64,000 nucleotides of DNA from positions 182,535 through 246,534 of the forward strand of contig CACRXP010000178.1 in assembly GCA_902702965.1 (NCBI GenBank). The letters run 5' to 3'. Positions 35,489 through 46,265 of the stretch are shown piece after piece. The translations under genes and the position numbers were made by a program. A model generated the notes under the pieces. It searched no databases. It had not been told where the DNA came from and saw nothing but the letters and a program-made list of their open reading frames with translations. Position 1 is the stretch's first letter; every line of letters starts with the position of its first letter. The stretch comes from Spirometra erinaceieuropaei. Its lineage: Eukaryota; Platyhelminthes; Cestoda; Diphyllobothriidea; Diphyllobothriidae.

Positions 35489-36284
35489 TGGGGATGTTTA
35501 AGCGCACGCATCTGTAAGGGTAATGCATTCTAGAAGTTTTCATTAACCTTCATTTTGTATAGGTCGTGCAATTTTAATTTAACCAGTCAACATTATTTAT
35601 TAAGACGGCGGGCTTGTGAGTTTTCTCCGTAACCGCAAAATCTACCCTGATTTCGCATTATATCAATCATCAATTAAAGTAGAAACGACGTCATGAACAA
35701 AAACCCTTTGTCCTACTTTACAAAATGTGTTAGAAAAAATTAAAAAATTTTACGCTAAACAGAGTCAATCCCAATCGCTATTCCCTAGTCTGAATGAACA
35801 GCGTAGATGGATAAAAAAACGGAATTTAATTGGCAAAGTTTCCAACCGCTATTGCGTTGTCATACTCGAGTCATTTTTATTTTCAGATAGTTCATCATCG
35901 ATGACTTGACTAACTTCCCCCAAATAGATCAACGAACGCCTTATCCGATGAAGACGCCTATTGCATGAATAGCAATTCACCATATTCCTCAGCATCTAGG
36001 GCCTGCAGTGGAAAGTTATGGCGACGTGATTAACAACTGCTACGAGGTTCCACACGGTCCCCAATCCTTTGCTTCGAATACGGGCATACTGATTACCACC
36101 AGTGGGTACAGCACTGGCATAGACACAAACGTCTATATGCAGAAGGCAGGTCCCCACGAAGTCTGTAACTGTCCCGTTACCGATCCCTAGAACACCATTC
36201 AAGGAGGGGACATGTATAGTAAATGCCTATATTTGCTCGACATGGGCACAAATTGGATACGAAATTACAAATTTAAGTGGAATT
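35489..36284. other. Gene-free intergenic stretch
   Basis: Open frames on both strands at 35996-36202 show nothing recognisable. A 23-25 bp imperfect copy of the sequence left of the 34498 element lies at 35502-35525. Confidence 0.45.
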
Positions 36285-36830
36285 CAAGTCTCAGAGATGG
36301 AAGAATATATTAGTATCCGATATAGAAAACTGCTAGATAATATTCGCGTCCAGGATCCCGCGGACCGCAAAAAAATCAAGAACGACTTCGCAGCCGAAGT
36401 AACTGCTTTGCTTCTCAGCCCTGACGTAACAACACCCTTGACGGAGAAATTGCCCATTTTTAAGCGCTGAGACGAGTAGTTCAAAGGTGCCATAACTAAT
36501 CCATCAACGATTTCCAACGTCACCATCCACCGCCTCCCCCAACCAGAAACGGACAACGACTCAGACCTTTCGTCTGGACTGTACGCGAACTCTGCGATGG
36601 GGAAGCACCGGGATCCGTCGTGATAGCGATCGAAGTTTACTAGCACAGCGGCACCGGCCGATGACGAACTTGCAACGCTACTCCAAGCGGCGCGACCTCT
36701 AGAACGAATTACTCGGTAGTTCAAGGAAAGTGAAATGGCAAGCTGTAGATAATATGAAAGGAATCCCGCTGCACAATATCGTCAGGAAGATTTACGCTCG
36801 CATCCTCCGTACGCTTGGAGGTTAGGAACA
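36285..36830 (+). pseudogene. Non-LTR retrotransposon RT fragment (plus), internally deleted
   Basis: Plus-strand translation matches the same element family as 706-3513, in frame pieces: ADRKKIKNDFAAE, TTPLTEKLPIF, NPSTISNVTIHRLPQPETD, then GEAPGSVVIAIEVY, and finally LHNIVRKIYARIL (compare LLNIAGKIFARIL in the copy at 55000). Stops and a frameshift separate the pieces. About 50 residues between the EVY and NI(A)GKI blocks are missing. It is an old, dead fragment in the opposite orientation to the two larger copies. Confidence 0.75.
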
Positions 36831-37942
36831 TGATCTGATTGGCTCAAATGCAGGAAGTCCTTAAACATTCTATATCTACCCTTTATCTTAAGATTTTGGT
36901 GTTAGGAACTCAGCAATAGACTCGCGCTTTTCACCATCGCTGTTTAATTCTCATTTATGGTTTCGATCGCGGTAAGTTGTACGCCGGACCAAGAGCTATG
37001 CGTTACGGCAAGTACGTAACAGCCTACACATCTCTACGCGTCTTGTTTCAAGCTAGTTCTAGCGCACAAACTTTCGCTGATTTGGCCATAAGTGACTTTG
37101 TGGCTTGACGGAACACTATAGACCCATTCTCTGCGCCATTTTCATTAACAAAGGCTCTTTGTTACCAGACAGTACCATTCGTGCCTGATTTTACTTCCCA
37201 AGTAAGTTGCAATAAAGAGAAAGTTTAGTTTTTTGTTTATAGCACGACGGATGCTCTGTGGTAAAACGTTTTAAATCTAAAGCAAGATGACTATGCCAAA
37301 GTATCGCGTTTTCTCAGGAAACCGATTAAAGGACATGCAGTTTACGGGCATGACAGCATAATGCCCTCAAGATTTGTTCCAAACATTCTAGTCCGGCATT
37401 TTGCAGTTTGAGTTCCAAACACTTATTGCCTCCTTTGTGTTGTTTCGTCCTGCACGTAAGACATTCCTTAAATTGCATCGAATTTCATCCGCATACAACA
37501 CAGAAATTATTTTGTTAGGTGAAACAATACCAGAAAGACGTTGTAAGTATTGAATTAAAAAAAATAGTTCCTTTGCTTATGGGTGACTTTCTCCTCCATA
37601 TTACAGCGGTTTCGGAAATTCGCAGGTTACGCCATCAAGGCTAATGTTATGTGACTTCTGGACTAATGACGCTAAGGTTGTACAGACAAAATATTTTGCT
37701 TTGCACTCACAGTGTTCTACTGGCCAATTAAATAAGGAGAATTTGTATGTCGATTGCAAATGAATGAGCATCTTTGTGTGGGTCGCCCTCTCCACCTATA
37801 AGAATTAGGGTTTTTGATGTAAACACATGACTACTATTTCCGCATCCGGATAGCCCTCCAGCAATCTACCGCTACAGACGCCGAAAATAACATTTTGGCT
37901 CTTGGCAGCAGTTGAAAAGAGAAATATTGTAACGCAGATAAT
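36831..37942. other. Intergenic stretch upstream of gene 2
   Basis: This should hold the gene 2 promoter and 5' UTR. I see no clear TATA box or other core element at a sensible place. An antisense frame at 37601-37795 is unremarkable. Confidence 0.4.
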
Positions 37943-38039
37943 ATGAAAGTCGGTGGGGACTGTCTGTGTAATTTCCATGTCAGGTGGAAAATGGTTCTCC
38001 TGTGTTGGCTTCTGCTGCTGTTAGGACCAACATTGCAGG
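37943..38039 (+). CDS. Gene 2 exon 1: signal peptide
   Basis: 97 bases from ATG to a strong donor (G|gtaagt), ending in phase 1 like all following modules. The encoded MKVGGDCLCNFHVRWKMVLL is followed by CWLLLLLGPTLQG, a basic n-region and a hydrophobic core typical of a cleavable signal peptide. A second ATG at 37991 in a good context (aaaATGg) would give the shorter and more standard MVLLCWLLLLLGPTLQG, and may be the true start. The phase-1 donor right after the signal peptide matches the layout of cestode EG95/TSOL-type antigen genes. Confidence 0.75.
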
Positions 38040-41000
38040 GTAAGTCACTGCAACTGTCTTCTTATTGTCTCAGTACTGTCTATGACGGCTGAGGAAAATC
38101 TGCAAGTAATTTCTTTTATAACAATCCTACATGAGTGTCAAATATATCGGTGGTTGGGCAAATTTCCTTTTGGAAGACTAGATGGTTAATTTCGGTAACC
38201 TTTGAAAAAGCCAAAAGGGACTCAATTTAAAAAGATACAGCTATTGAAACACTGCCTAGACATTTGTTACCATCGGTTATCTTTTGTGAAAGACCAGGTT
38301 GACACGAAATAGGCTATGTGTAAATTCTATCTGTTTGATAGTCTTTTTATTTATACAGGTCCAGTTTATTGTTTAAAACGATTGTTACTAAATGCATAAT
38401 GTATTTACGAGTCGACAAGTTTGACGCCATGCCTCTACTGTACGGGAATTCTACTCGGGATCGGAAATATTACTGATATGCTTATAATAGTACATTCTGA
38501 GAGGATGCGAAAACGGAATATTTTAGTCACTGATTCCCGAGTTTGGGTGCGCTCTGTAGGCATCGTCCTTTCCCTATATACCGTCAATTCAGAACTATAA
38601 TTAGTTAACTTAGGTGAATTGTTTAGTTCAGAAGTCCCGTTTTGCTAAGAGAGGACAATACTGTTTTCGGAGACATTTGGCTGAAAGATGTAGAATTGAA
38701 TGTCGCGAAAACGCCTTTTTTTGAAATAACCAAAGTGGCTTTCAGTGTTTAACGCAATGAACAAAATGTTTCACCGCTTATCTGCAAATATTACTGATAA
38801 CCAACCTCAGCATGAATTACTAAAACATGTTTAGCTCAAGAAGTTAGGATTCAATATGTCAGCCTACCTGCCAATTTGGTTGTTTTATTTGTGTACAAAG
38901 AAGATAAACAATCTTATAACGGATCGGTTATTGTTGTTTAGTTGTAATTCATTACATATTCCAAACTTTTCTACACACTTTTCAGCGCTAAAATAAGGCC
39001 ATTAATTCAAAGCCAAATATTATTTTCACTGTTAAGTATGATTGATCTTCCCTTGTCCTCTGCTTCTAAAAATGTGCTACATTTTATCGCACATAGATAC
39101 ATACCGAGTATATTTGAATTCTTGACTGCGTGTATCCACTGAATGTTATCAAACGTCACCTTCGAACGTTTTAAATTGCACTTGTAAACTTGTAAATAAA
39201 CGAGCGGAATGGTATAAAGTGTAAGATGTGCTCGAATTGTAAGCTTTGCACATTTGGTATGCTGACCAGTGTAAGAATGGAGAACCTTGAGCCGATTCCC
39301 TACAAACTGCAAGTTTTGTGCACAGAGGGTGGATTTGTGAATTATTCGCCATTCCTTACCCCCCCTCCTCTCGAGAAACGGATCCACTTGCACGAGCAAA
39401 TGGGAGTTGTTTTTGTTTCCACCGATTAGCTCCAACCTAAAAAAGGCCTCAAGTCTTAGCTAAATGAAGTCCACAACCTAGCAAACTAAATTTGCCGACC
39501 ATCACTTCTTCATTATTATTCCAAAGTGGACTGGACACGCCACATCATCGCCCTGACAGACACCAAGTTATGCTACAAAACTCTCACACCTGCGCCATAT
39601 TTCACCGTTAGTAGGTTGAGTATTCCACTGGCGCTTTTTAAGAGAGACCATGCCTGCATCACGAAAAATTGCCAGTGCAAACAGAGTGAGCTCAAATTCC
39701 AGGAGTATGCAGGCGTAGGGGGGAAACACGTTGGGCAGATGCCCCTTCGTTTACTCCAATCGATTCGGTATTACAATGACAAGCTGCCCCTTTCAATTTT
39801 TCGGCAACTGTATGGACCTCGTGTGGATGAACGATTGTGCGCACACTCCGAGAAGTCCACAATGTGGCAGAATCTGCGTGTAATATTTTTCGTGCACTGT
39901 TGCATTTTTTCATTTTTTGAAAGAAGCTCATTTGCTCTCGAAAAAAGTTTGAGGAATTGCACTTGCCAGGGATTTCGGCTGTGCTAATGGGTATTCGTGG
40001 CGCCGATTTTGAATTTATGTAACGAGCGTGTCTAGATGGTTAGATGGTTGACTTATGGTTATGGTGACCAGTTGGACCTTGAGCGATTAAATCTTGGCCA
40101 GAATTTCCCGTGGGTAATACCAATGTGATCGCATATTTTCAATAAGCGGGTAACGTACGAAAAATCCGCTGACCATAGTATTTTCTCTGTGAAAACCGTC
40201 CTATGCGAACCGCAACCCATGAGTAGGATATTGTTTAAATTGAATCTTGCCAAGCGAATGCCAAAAACAAATCGCTGTCCCGTCTAAAGTTTTCCCTTCT
40301 GCTAACTAAGGGCAGACGAAATAACTAACACATACCGCTTTTACCGGGCAACGTGAATGTCGTCACTTGGAAACTCATGTCTGATATAAAAAAGGTGTTT
40401 GCTACATTTACTTAATTTACCGATCTGTCGTTTGCGGTTTTTCAACATTCAAAGTGCAGCCTAGACATATGTGCCGTCTTCACCGCCTACCTTTTAACGA
40501 GGAGGTTGTTGATTCAATTAGGAAAAAGTAGATAAGAGAAACTCCATTGAGACACGACAAAATGAACAGTGTTAAGCGTAACCGACGTCCATGGTGATTG
40601 ATCGTACCGCGTTCAAAATCCAACACGTGTCAAATGAAGTGGGTATGACTCCTTACTGAATATTTTTTTCAGGCAAAAGCAAATGAAGCTGTCGAATTTA
40701 TCGTTTTTAATTTTGGAAATCTTTGAGTGGGTTATCTGTTCAACTAACTACGTATGGGCTAACGTTTTGCCGATTCCCAAAACACACCCGATTCCTACGA
40801 TCGTTTGTAGTACGCATGGGCATTAACGAATTTTGCGATTAACAACAGTTTGAATCAAGTAATAATAATAGTGATAAAGTGATGGATTCTAACTACCGTC
40901 TGTCAGATATGAATGGTAAGTTGGCAGACTTCATAGTGCGAAATCCAAAATTTGCCGCATGTATTTAGTCATGAATGGGGCGATGGATCGATTATAACCC

Positions 41001-41256
41001 AGTAAACTTGTGTTAAATGTCACATGACATTCAAGCTGAGCCTTAAAATCAGCTTTGCTAGAAAGCCTCTTCGCCAACAGTTTCTTACGTAAACAAAATT
41101 TGTCCTTGTGCTTATCCTCTTTGATAGATCACGAAATGTGCGCCGGGTGTGTGGAGACTTTGCACAAAAATATTTTGCTCAACGTCGGTAAAATATTTGC
41201 TCCTTTTTCACTCAGTAGTTGACAAGTAGTGTACATCGTTCCGAAATATAGGCTAG
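38040..41256 (+). other. Gene 2 intron(s)
   Basis: 3.2 kb without an intact exon. It contains FnIII-like relics (39195-39620) annotated separately and a 154-codon plus frame at 39526-39987 whose later part matches nothing known to me. Confidence 0.45.
39195..39620 (+). pseudogene. Possible FnIII exon relics in gene 2
   Basis: One frame (39196-39429) contains VRMENLEPIPYKLQVLCTEG then GFVNYSPF, which follows the FnIII E-F-G pattern (v.nL.P...Y...V......G...S.). A second (39526 onwards) contains LCYKTLTPAPYFTV, again an L.P.Y-like core. Neither has a full module, a clear strand-B Trp or matching phase-1 splice sites. They may be decayed FnIII exons of gene 2, or chance similarity. Confidence 0.3.
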
Positions 41257-41354
41257 TTGCCTCTGTGGATCACCCTGCCGAAGTGGTGACTACCGATTCA
41301 AATGACGAATTAGATAACGGCGATCCCACTGAACCATATGAAACTAATACAAAG
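41257..41354 (+). CDS. Gene 2 candidate linker exon (weak)
   Basis: 98 bases, phase 1 to phase 0, acceptor ataggctag with a poor pyrimidine tract, donor AAG|gtatca. The protein contains ASVDHPAEVVTTDSNDELDN then GDPTEPYETNTK, similar in composition to the linker exons and with an ending (EPYETN) that recalls PLESNE. Its phase-0 end fits the phase-0 start of the candidate at 42628. Transcript evidence is needed. Confidence 0.4.
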
Positions 41355-42627
41355 GTATCACTGGGACGGAATGAGCAGAATATGACATTTTGCTAAATAT
41401 TTGTAATCCAAATCCACATAACTGCTCTGAGAAATTTCAGCTAAAGTTAAAACTTCGGAAGATCCTAAGATTTCAAGAGTTGGCTTAAATCAGTCGGTGA
41501 TAGGGTGAGATGTTTCTTATTGCAGTGAACTGTGCTGTTTTCACTCTTCCTTATATCAGTTTCATGATCACCAAATCAAGCACCGTATTACCTTTATCGA
41601 AAAGCGGATTGGAAAGCGATTGCCGATTCTGGTGGCAAATGAATAAAGTAAAAATTGTTAAAGCCACTTTAACGCTAAACTCTTTGACCAAGATTTGACT
41701 ATTATTTAGTATATGACCAGAAGATTCAGGCCCTACTAATGATACTGCGTATGGCAATGTAATGGTTTCTGACCCTACGATCAAGAAACAATTCTCCAAC
41801 ATCCGCATTTGGATTGGGTGCGCGAAAGGTCAAATGTAGATACTACTGCGTACTTTGCACATTGTAGATTGTTATGCTAAAACACTGAGGCACAAGCTAC
41901 CCTTTTATACTACGTGTTATGGCGTAGTCCACATTGCGTTTTTTGAAAATGTAAGTGCGAGCTTTTTGGAACTCACCCATATGGAGAGCGGTAACTTGTT
42001 CGATAAAAAATGAATACTTAGAGAAAGTTTAAGTGAAGACTTGCAGAAACAGAAATAACATCCACTATATTAAAGGAAAGTCAGTCATCCGAAATGCTTT
42101 TGATGCTGTCAAATCACAAAATGCCAGTTAAACTTTTAGTTTTCGAGAAGGCTGTAAGATAGCTTTTGCCTGATTTTTTAACGAGGGTCGAAAGACTGTG
42201 TACCTAGACAAGATGTGTAGATTTCTATTCACTTTGGTACAGTTTATTCCAATCAAACTTGCACACCTTCCGCTGGTTACGAGTCATGCATTTGGAAGAT
42301 AACACATTAACGGCCTTTGGACTAAGGTCAGAGGCCAGATTGCACATTATGTATACATGCACATCGGTTCTTTCAGAGATTTCCTGCATCACAACTTTCT
42401 TCCGAGGAGTTAACTATGTCCTCATTCTAAGTTAGATTTATTTAGCGCAGCAAAACTTCACAATGACAGTTAAAATAATACTTTCTTGCTGTTGATGAAT
42501 TGAATAAACCGATAGTTTCAGTTTTTTACAACTCAGGTTCCAGCGAGTATGTATCTGGACTCAGCACTTCTGTAACTAAATTTTTTGAAGATTTAAATAC
42601 AAATCCATATGACAAATAAATAACCAG
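41355..42627 (+). other. Gene 2 intron
   Basis: Two further linker-like frames with AG acceptors are visible (41446 onwards, AKVKTSEDPKISRVGLNQS; 41721 onwards, EDSGPTNDTAYGNVMVSDP) but lack convincing donors. Confidence 0.35.
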
Positions 42628-42733
42628 GGTTCCGCTGAGACAAAAGAAAATGAAACAAAGATGTGTACACTCAGATTACAGGATGATTTCATTGGAAACA
42701 AGTTAGTGGAGGCAATGGAATCGGCTGAGCAAG
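42628..42733 (+). CDS. Gene 2 candidate linker exon (weak)
   Basis: 106 bases, phase 0 to phase 1, acceptor aataaataaccag, donor G|gtatac. It reads GSAETKENETKMCTLRLQDD and ends VEAMESAEQG, close to the VPIESNEEG and APLESNENG endings of the good linker exons. The first bases (GGTTCCG) match the start of the 45352 exon (GTTCCGG). One sequon (NET). Likely a diverged member of the linker exon family. Confidence 0.45.
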
Positions 42734-43249
42734 GTATACATATTTACTGTGCATTTCATGCACAACGCAGTATAAAAGCTGACTTTTGTGCTCTCTGATT
42801 GTTCATGATCTTGCGATGTAACGTTTTGTCAGACGATATTTGGAGGTCCCGGCGGCGTCAAACTGGTTGCGGACTTCGCTCCAATGATAAAAGTTTTACC
42901 GTCTGATGAACATGCTGGCTTGCATTCGAATTAATCGTCAGCTTGCGTTCGTTTGCGCCGGTGGGCAATTTTACACTGCGATTAAATCATAGGCTTGAAA
43001 ACGGCATTCAGTTCTTCCCATATGATTGAGAATAATATTTAATAGGATGAGTGAAAACCCAAATTTGTTGGAGAGTACATAAGCTCGATCTGTAATTAAG
43101 TCAGACAATTCCAACCTCACCAGAAAGAAAAGAAATGAAATTCAGTGGTTTGCCACTTGGCCGAAGAACCAAAACGTTCCAAAACAAGGGGAAAATATGA
43201 TGACCATACGCTGAGGCGTAAGCGAGTATTCCATCTATAGGTACGATAC
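42734..43249 (+). other. Gene 2 intron, unremarkable part
   Basis: Nothing recognised. Confidence 0.5.
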
Positions 43250-44320
43250 AATACGAGTAGGTGTGCTAGCTGATGAAATATTACCCGAAATTCTGAAATG
43301 TTTATGAATCAAAAAGATAACTAATGTAGGTGTATAATATCGATCATTGAGCAGCAGAATCCCATAATAATTCAGCTGCTTTACGATGCTGGCTTTTGTA
43401 GGAACCTCTTCAAAATCGCCTGCAAGAACTGCACTCCATAAAAATGACTACGTATGTAGTATGAATTTTCCCATCGATTCTAGATGTCATTATACATTCA
43501 ATTATATTTAACAGGAAGCATGCATACAAATATTCATTCCTCTACTCACTTGGTAGAAAATTACTACGTTTTCTAATGTTATTCTCGAAGGAGGTACATA
43601 AATCTGTTTTAAACAAGTTTTAAATTATGGAAATTTTATATACCGTAAAATGGCCGTTCGTACATGGTTAAAAAACCGATTTAATTGCCGAATTATTTTG
43701 AACACAACAAGCCATTACATTTGCATTCAGTGTTTGGTAACTTTAAACTGCTGCTTTCCTTGTACGGAATTTCATGCTTTTGTATTCGGTATTAAAAGGG
43801 ACCATATGGCGTTCACACAATTTCGTAGTTGGTTTGAGCCATATTGCTAATTCTTAAAAATAACATTTGTAAATGCAAAATGAACGATGTTTTATGAAGA
43901 AGCATTTCACGATCTTAGAAAATCACATAAATAAAAACTATCTAAAACCGAATTATGCCCTTCCTAAGAGCATGCAATCTATAAGAAGACGTGATGTTCT
44001 ACCAAATGAATAGAAGAATGAATACTTTTACATATGTGTTCTATAGGATACATTCCAATTTATAAGGGCATCGAAAATCAATGAGAAAAATTAAAGATAA
44101 CCACTTAGTCGCTGTTTAAACAGTGTACTTTTTGCAGGCGGTCGGAATAAAGTTCGTTCAAACGTCAACATCGTGAAGTAAATGAATTATCATTGGATTA
44201 TGTTGTATGATGATTAGCATTACTGCCAACTTAAGCAATATTTTCAAGTCGAAAACGCATCTCAGAATTTCGGTTAACATTTTATGAGTTGGCACATCTA
44301 CTGTACGTCTTGGGTGGGGA
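43250..44320. mobile_element. Inverted-repeat element family, copy 5 (complete)
   Basis: About 1.07 kb in a gene 2 intron. Left terminus (gctgatgaaatattacccga, then cagcagaatcccataata) is the inverse of the right terminus (about 44140-44310, with cagaatttcggttaacattt then tatgagttggcacatctact). Interior blocks are shared with copies 3 and 6. Confidence 0.8.
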
Positions 44321-44927
44321 ACCGAGCAAATGCACAGATTAACACCCCCAATGAATAGCCGGCGACGTTAATTGAAATAATAAAACCAACTGCAGTTTTA
44401 AGTAATATAACTTGGTCTCGAGAAAGACGTCGACCGCTCAGGTTACAATGTGTTTTAGTTATGTTTAACTATCAGTCTGACTTAATGCATTTACAGACAG
44501 TCGCGTCATGACAACTACACACCTGGAAGGAGATGTCGATTTCGTCCAAATGGACTGAGACAACCATTCTGTATTACACTCTGTCCCCCCGTCATGCATG
44601 CTACTATGTTAGTAAAGCTGAGTTTCATATTTGAGCATTTTCGGTAGTCGAGATACTTAAGCCGAATGTTCTACCAATACGCCACAGGCCCGTTTTCTTT
44701 TCGGATAACCGTAAATATTCCCTAGACGTATGCCAACTGCATCTAAATTCCAAAAAATTCAATAAATATAATAACGTTGCGCAAACATGGTGCGAGATTT
44801 ACTATAGGCCGATTGCGACAGAGTAAATCGGGCCTGACCCACGGAAGACGGCGGCCAAAGTATACGCAAAATATATTTGCCAATTACGCTTTGCCTAGTA
44901 ATTAGTTGTTTACGTTGCATTATGTAG
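44321..44927 (+). other. Gene 2 intron with possible SINE remnant
   Basis: On the minus strand at about 44655-44700, acgggcctgtggcgtattgg resembles the SINE A-box region. The rest of the SINE is unrecognisable. Confidence 0.35.
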
Positions 44928-45125
44928 CCCCTGCTTCATCTGCGCCTGGTCTCAGCACCACAGACGGCAATGCAGCTGATGTAAAAATCATCCATTCAGA
45001 TGAGGACGCAGACAAACGGGATTCCGTTGGATCAAACGAAAACACAAGATCCGCAGTCGTACCCACTTCCCATGGTGATTTGGTTGGGGATGGTCCTGAA
45101 GCCCCACTCGAATCAAATGAGAACG
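44928..45125 (+). CDS. Gene 2 exon: Ser/Thr/Asn/Asp-rich linker 1
   Basis: 198 bases, phase 1 to phase 1, acceptor acgttgcattatgtag, donor G|gtaagt. The protein starts PPASSAPGLSTTDGNAADVK, contains HSDEDADKRDSVGSNENTRS and ends EAPLESNENG. Length and both phases are identical to the gene 1 linker (22519-22716) and the last residues are alike, so the two are paralogous exons. The middle has diverged greatly, as expected for a low-constraint acidic stalk. Confidence 0.8.
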
Positions 45126-45351
45126 GTAAGTCTCCTTGTTTAACAGTATTTGTGCGCCAAGTGATGTTGGGGTTGAGCATATTACCATAGCCTTCGCATT
45201 CAATGCAGGCCGAAGTTGATATCAAGCATCTTCCTGCGGCAACTTATCGATAAAAATAGCCAGTGGCATTTAGATGATTTATTCCTCACAATGCTATTAG
45301 CCACTTGGTTAAATTATTTAGCATAATTCATTAACTTTTCTGTTAAAACAG
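45126..45351 (+). other. Gene 2 short intron
   Basis: 226 bases, GT-AG, T-rich before the acceptor (taacttttctgttaaaacag). Confidence 0.75.
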
Positions 45352-45555
45352 GTTCCGGTGTCTCTGAACCTGCTTACAAAGCTTCTGGAGACAGTTTAAT
45401 GACAACAAATATTGTTGATTCAAACTATGACACAAATAAACTGAACCCTATGAGAAGAGGTGGAAATAAACCTGGATCAGACATATCAGATGTCTATGAA
45501 TATTGGACGGAAATGAGTTCGACGATCCCATTGGAATTAGATGGGCATGGCATGG
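45352..45555 (+). CDS. Gene 2 exon: linker 2
   Basis: 204 bases, phase 1 to phase 1, acceptor ttttctgttaaaacag, donor G|gtgcga (weak). It follows linker 1 after a short intron and continues its frame: GSGVSEPAYKASGDSLMTTN, then NKPGSDISDVYEYWTEMSS and TIPLELDGHGMG. The ending resembles PLESNE. If the weak donor is skipped, the frame stops at TAA (45588-45590), giving a possible secreted isoform without a membrane span. Confidence 0.7.
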
Positions 45556-46089
45556 GTGCGAGTGAAAAAATCTTATCTTGCACGCCATAAGCATCCTTAC
45601 ACATCTAAATAATATGTGCGTGAACATAAAGCCAGCATGTGCCGATGTATGCTGTATGATGAGCAGACATTGAGTCTTAAGCCACGTTGTCGTCAGCAGA
45701 TAAGTGTTAAAAGCCATGACACTTGTCAAAAAGTACATTCATCCTAACGCTTCTCTTTTATAATGTAAAATGCAAGTTCTTCAGGTCCCAATTTGTGGCT
45801 GGCAGGTGTCGTGTAAAGTTAAGGCATTGGTTATATCAAGAAATATATACGTGCCATAATTTAATAATTTTGCACAGAAAAGTAATACCTATTCAAATGA
45901 TGAAGTAAAAATCCGCATTTTACTAACTGCCAAAATAGAATTGTCAAGTTGCGTGCATAGAACTCTCACACATATTTGGTTGGGACCACTCCGATACACC
46001 TAACGGACCAAAGCGCATATGGAAAACTCTTTTTTTGAAAATATATTACGTGGTCTGCGACACTAATTTTGAGCACACGGAAAACATTA
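45556..46089 (+). other. Gene 2 intron
   Basis: No gene. Two segments here (45755-45845 and 45940-46020) are the partners of nearby duplicated blocks. Confidence 0.5.
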
Positions 46090-46265
46090 ACCAAAATATC
46101 TTTGTTAATTACGTTTGACCAAGAAACTAGTTGTTTACCTTGCAATATTCAGTCAGTGGTTCATCTGCACCTGGTCTCTCTATTTTAAGGTAAAATGCAA
46201 GTTTCATAGGTCCCCAACTTATGGATTATAAGTGCTGTGCCAGTTGCAGGCATAGGGCATATGAA
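46090..46265 (+). repeat. Local duplicate carrying the start of linker exon 1
   Basis: actagttgtttaccttgcaa followed by gttcatctgcacctggtctc repeats the acceptor region and first codons of the 44928 exon (attagttgtttacgttgcat, cttcatctgcgcctggtctc). It then jumps to gtaaaatgcaagtttcatag, which repeats 45765-45785. It is a compressed copy of the 44.85-45.85 kb block with the exon body lost. Confidence 0.8.

Noticed and set aside
34498..35525. CRISPR-like or phage structures
   Set aside because: The repeats are eukaryotic transposon termini; there are no spaced short direct repeats and no bacterial genes anywhere in the window.
39526..39987. 154-codon plus frame in a gene 2 intron
   Set aside because: Only the first third has a faint FnIII-like pattern; the rest is unassigned and there is an open antisense frame.
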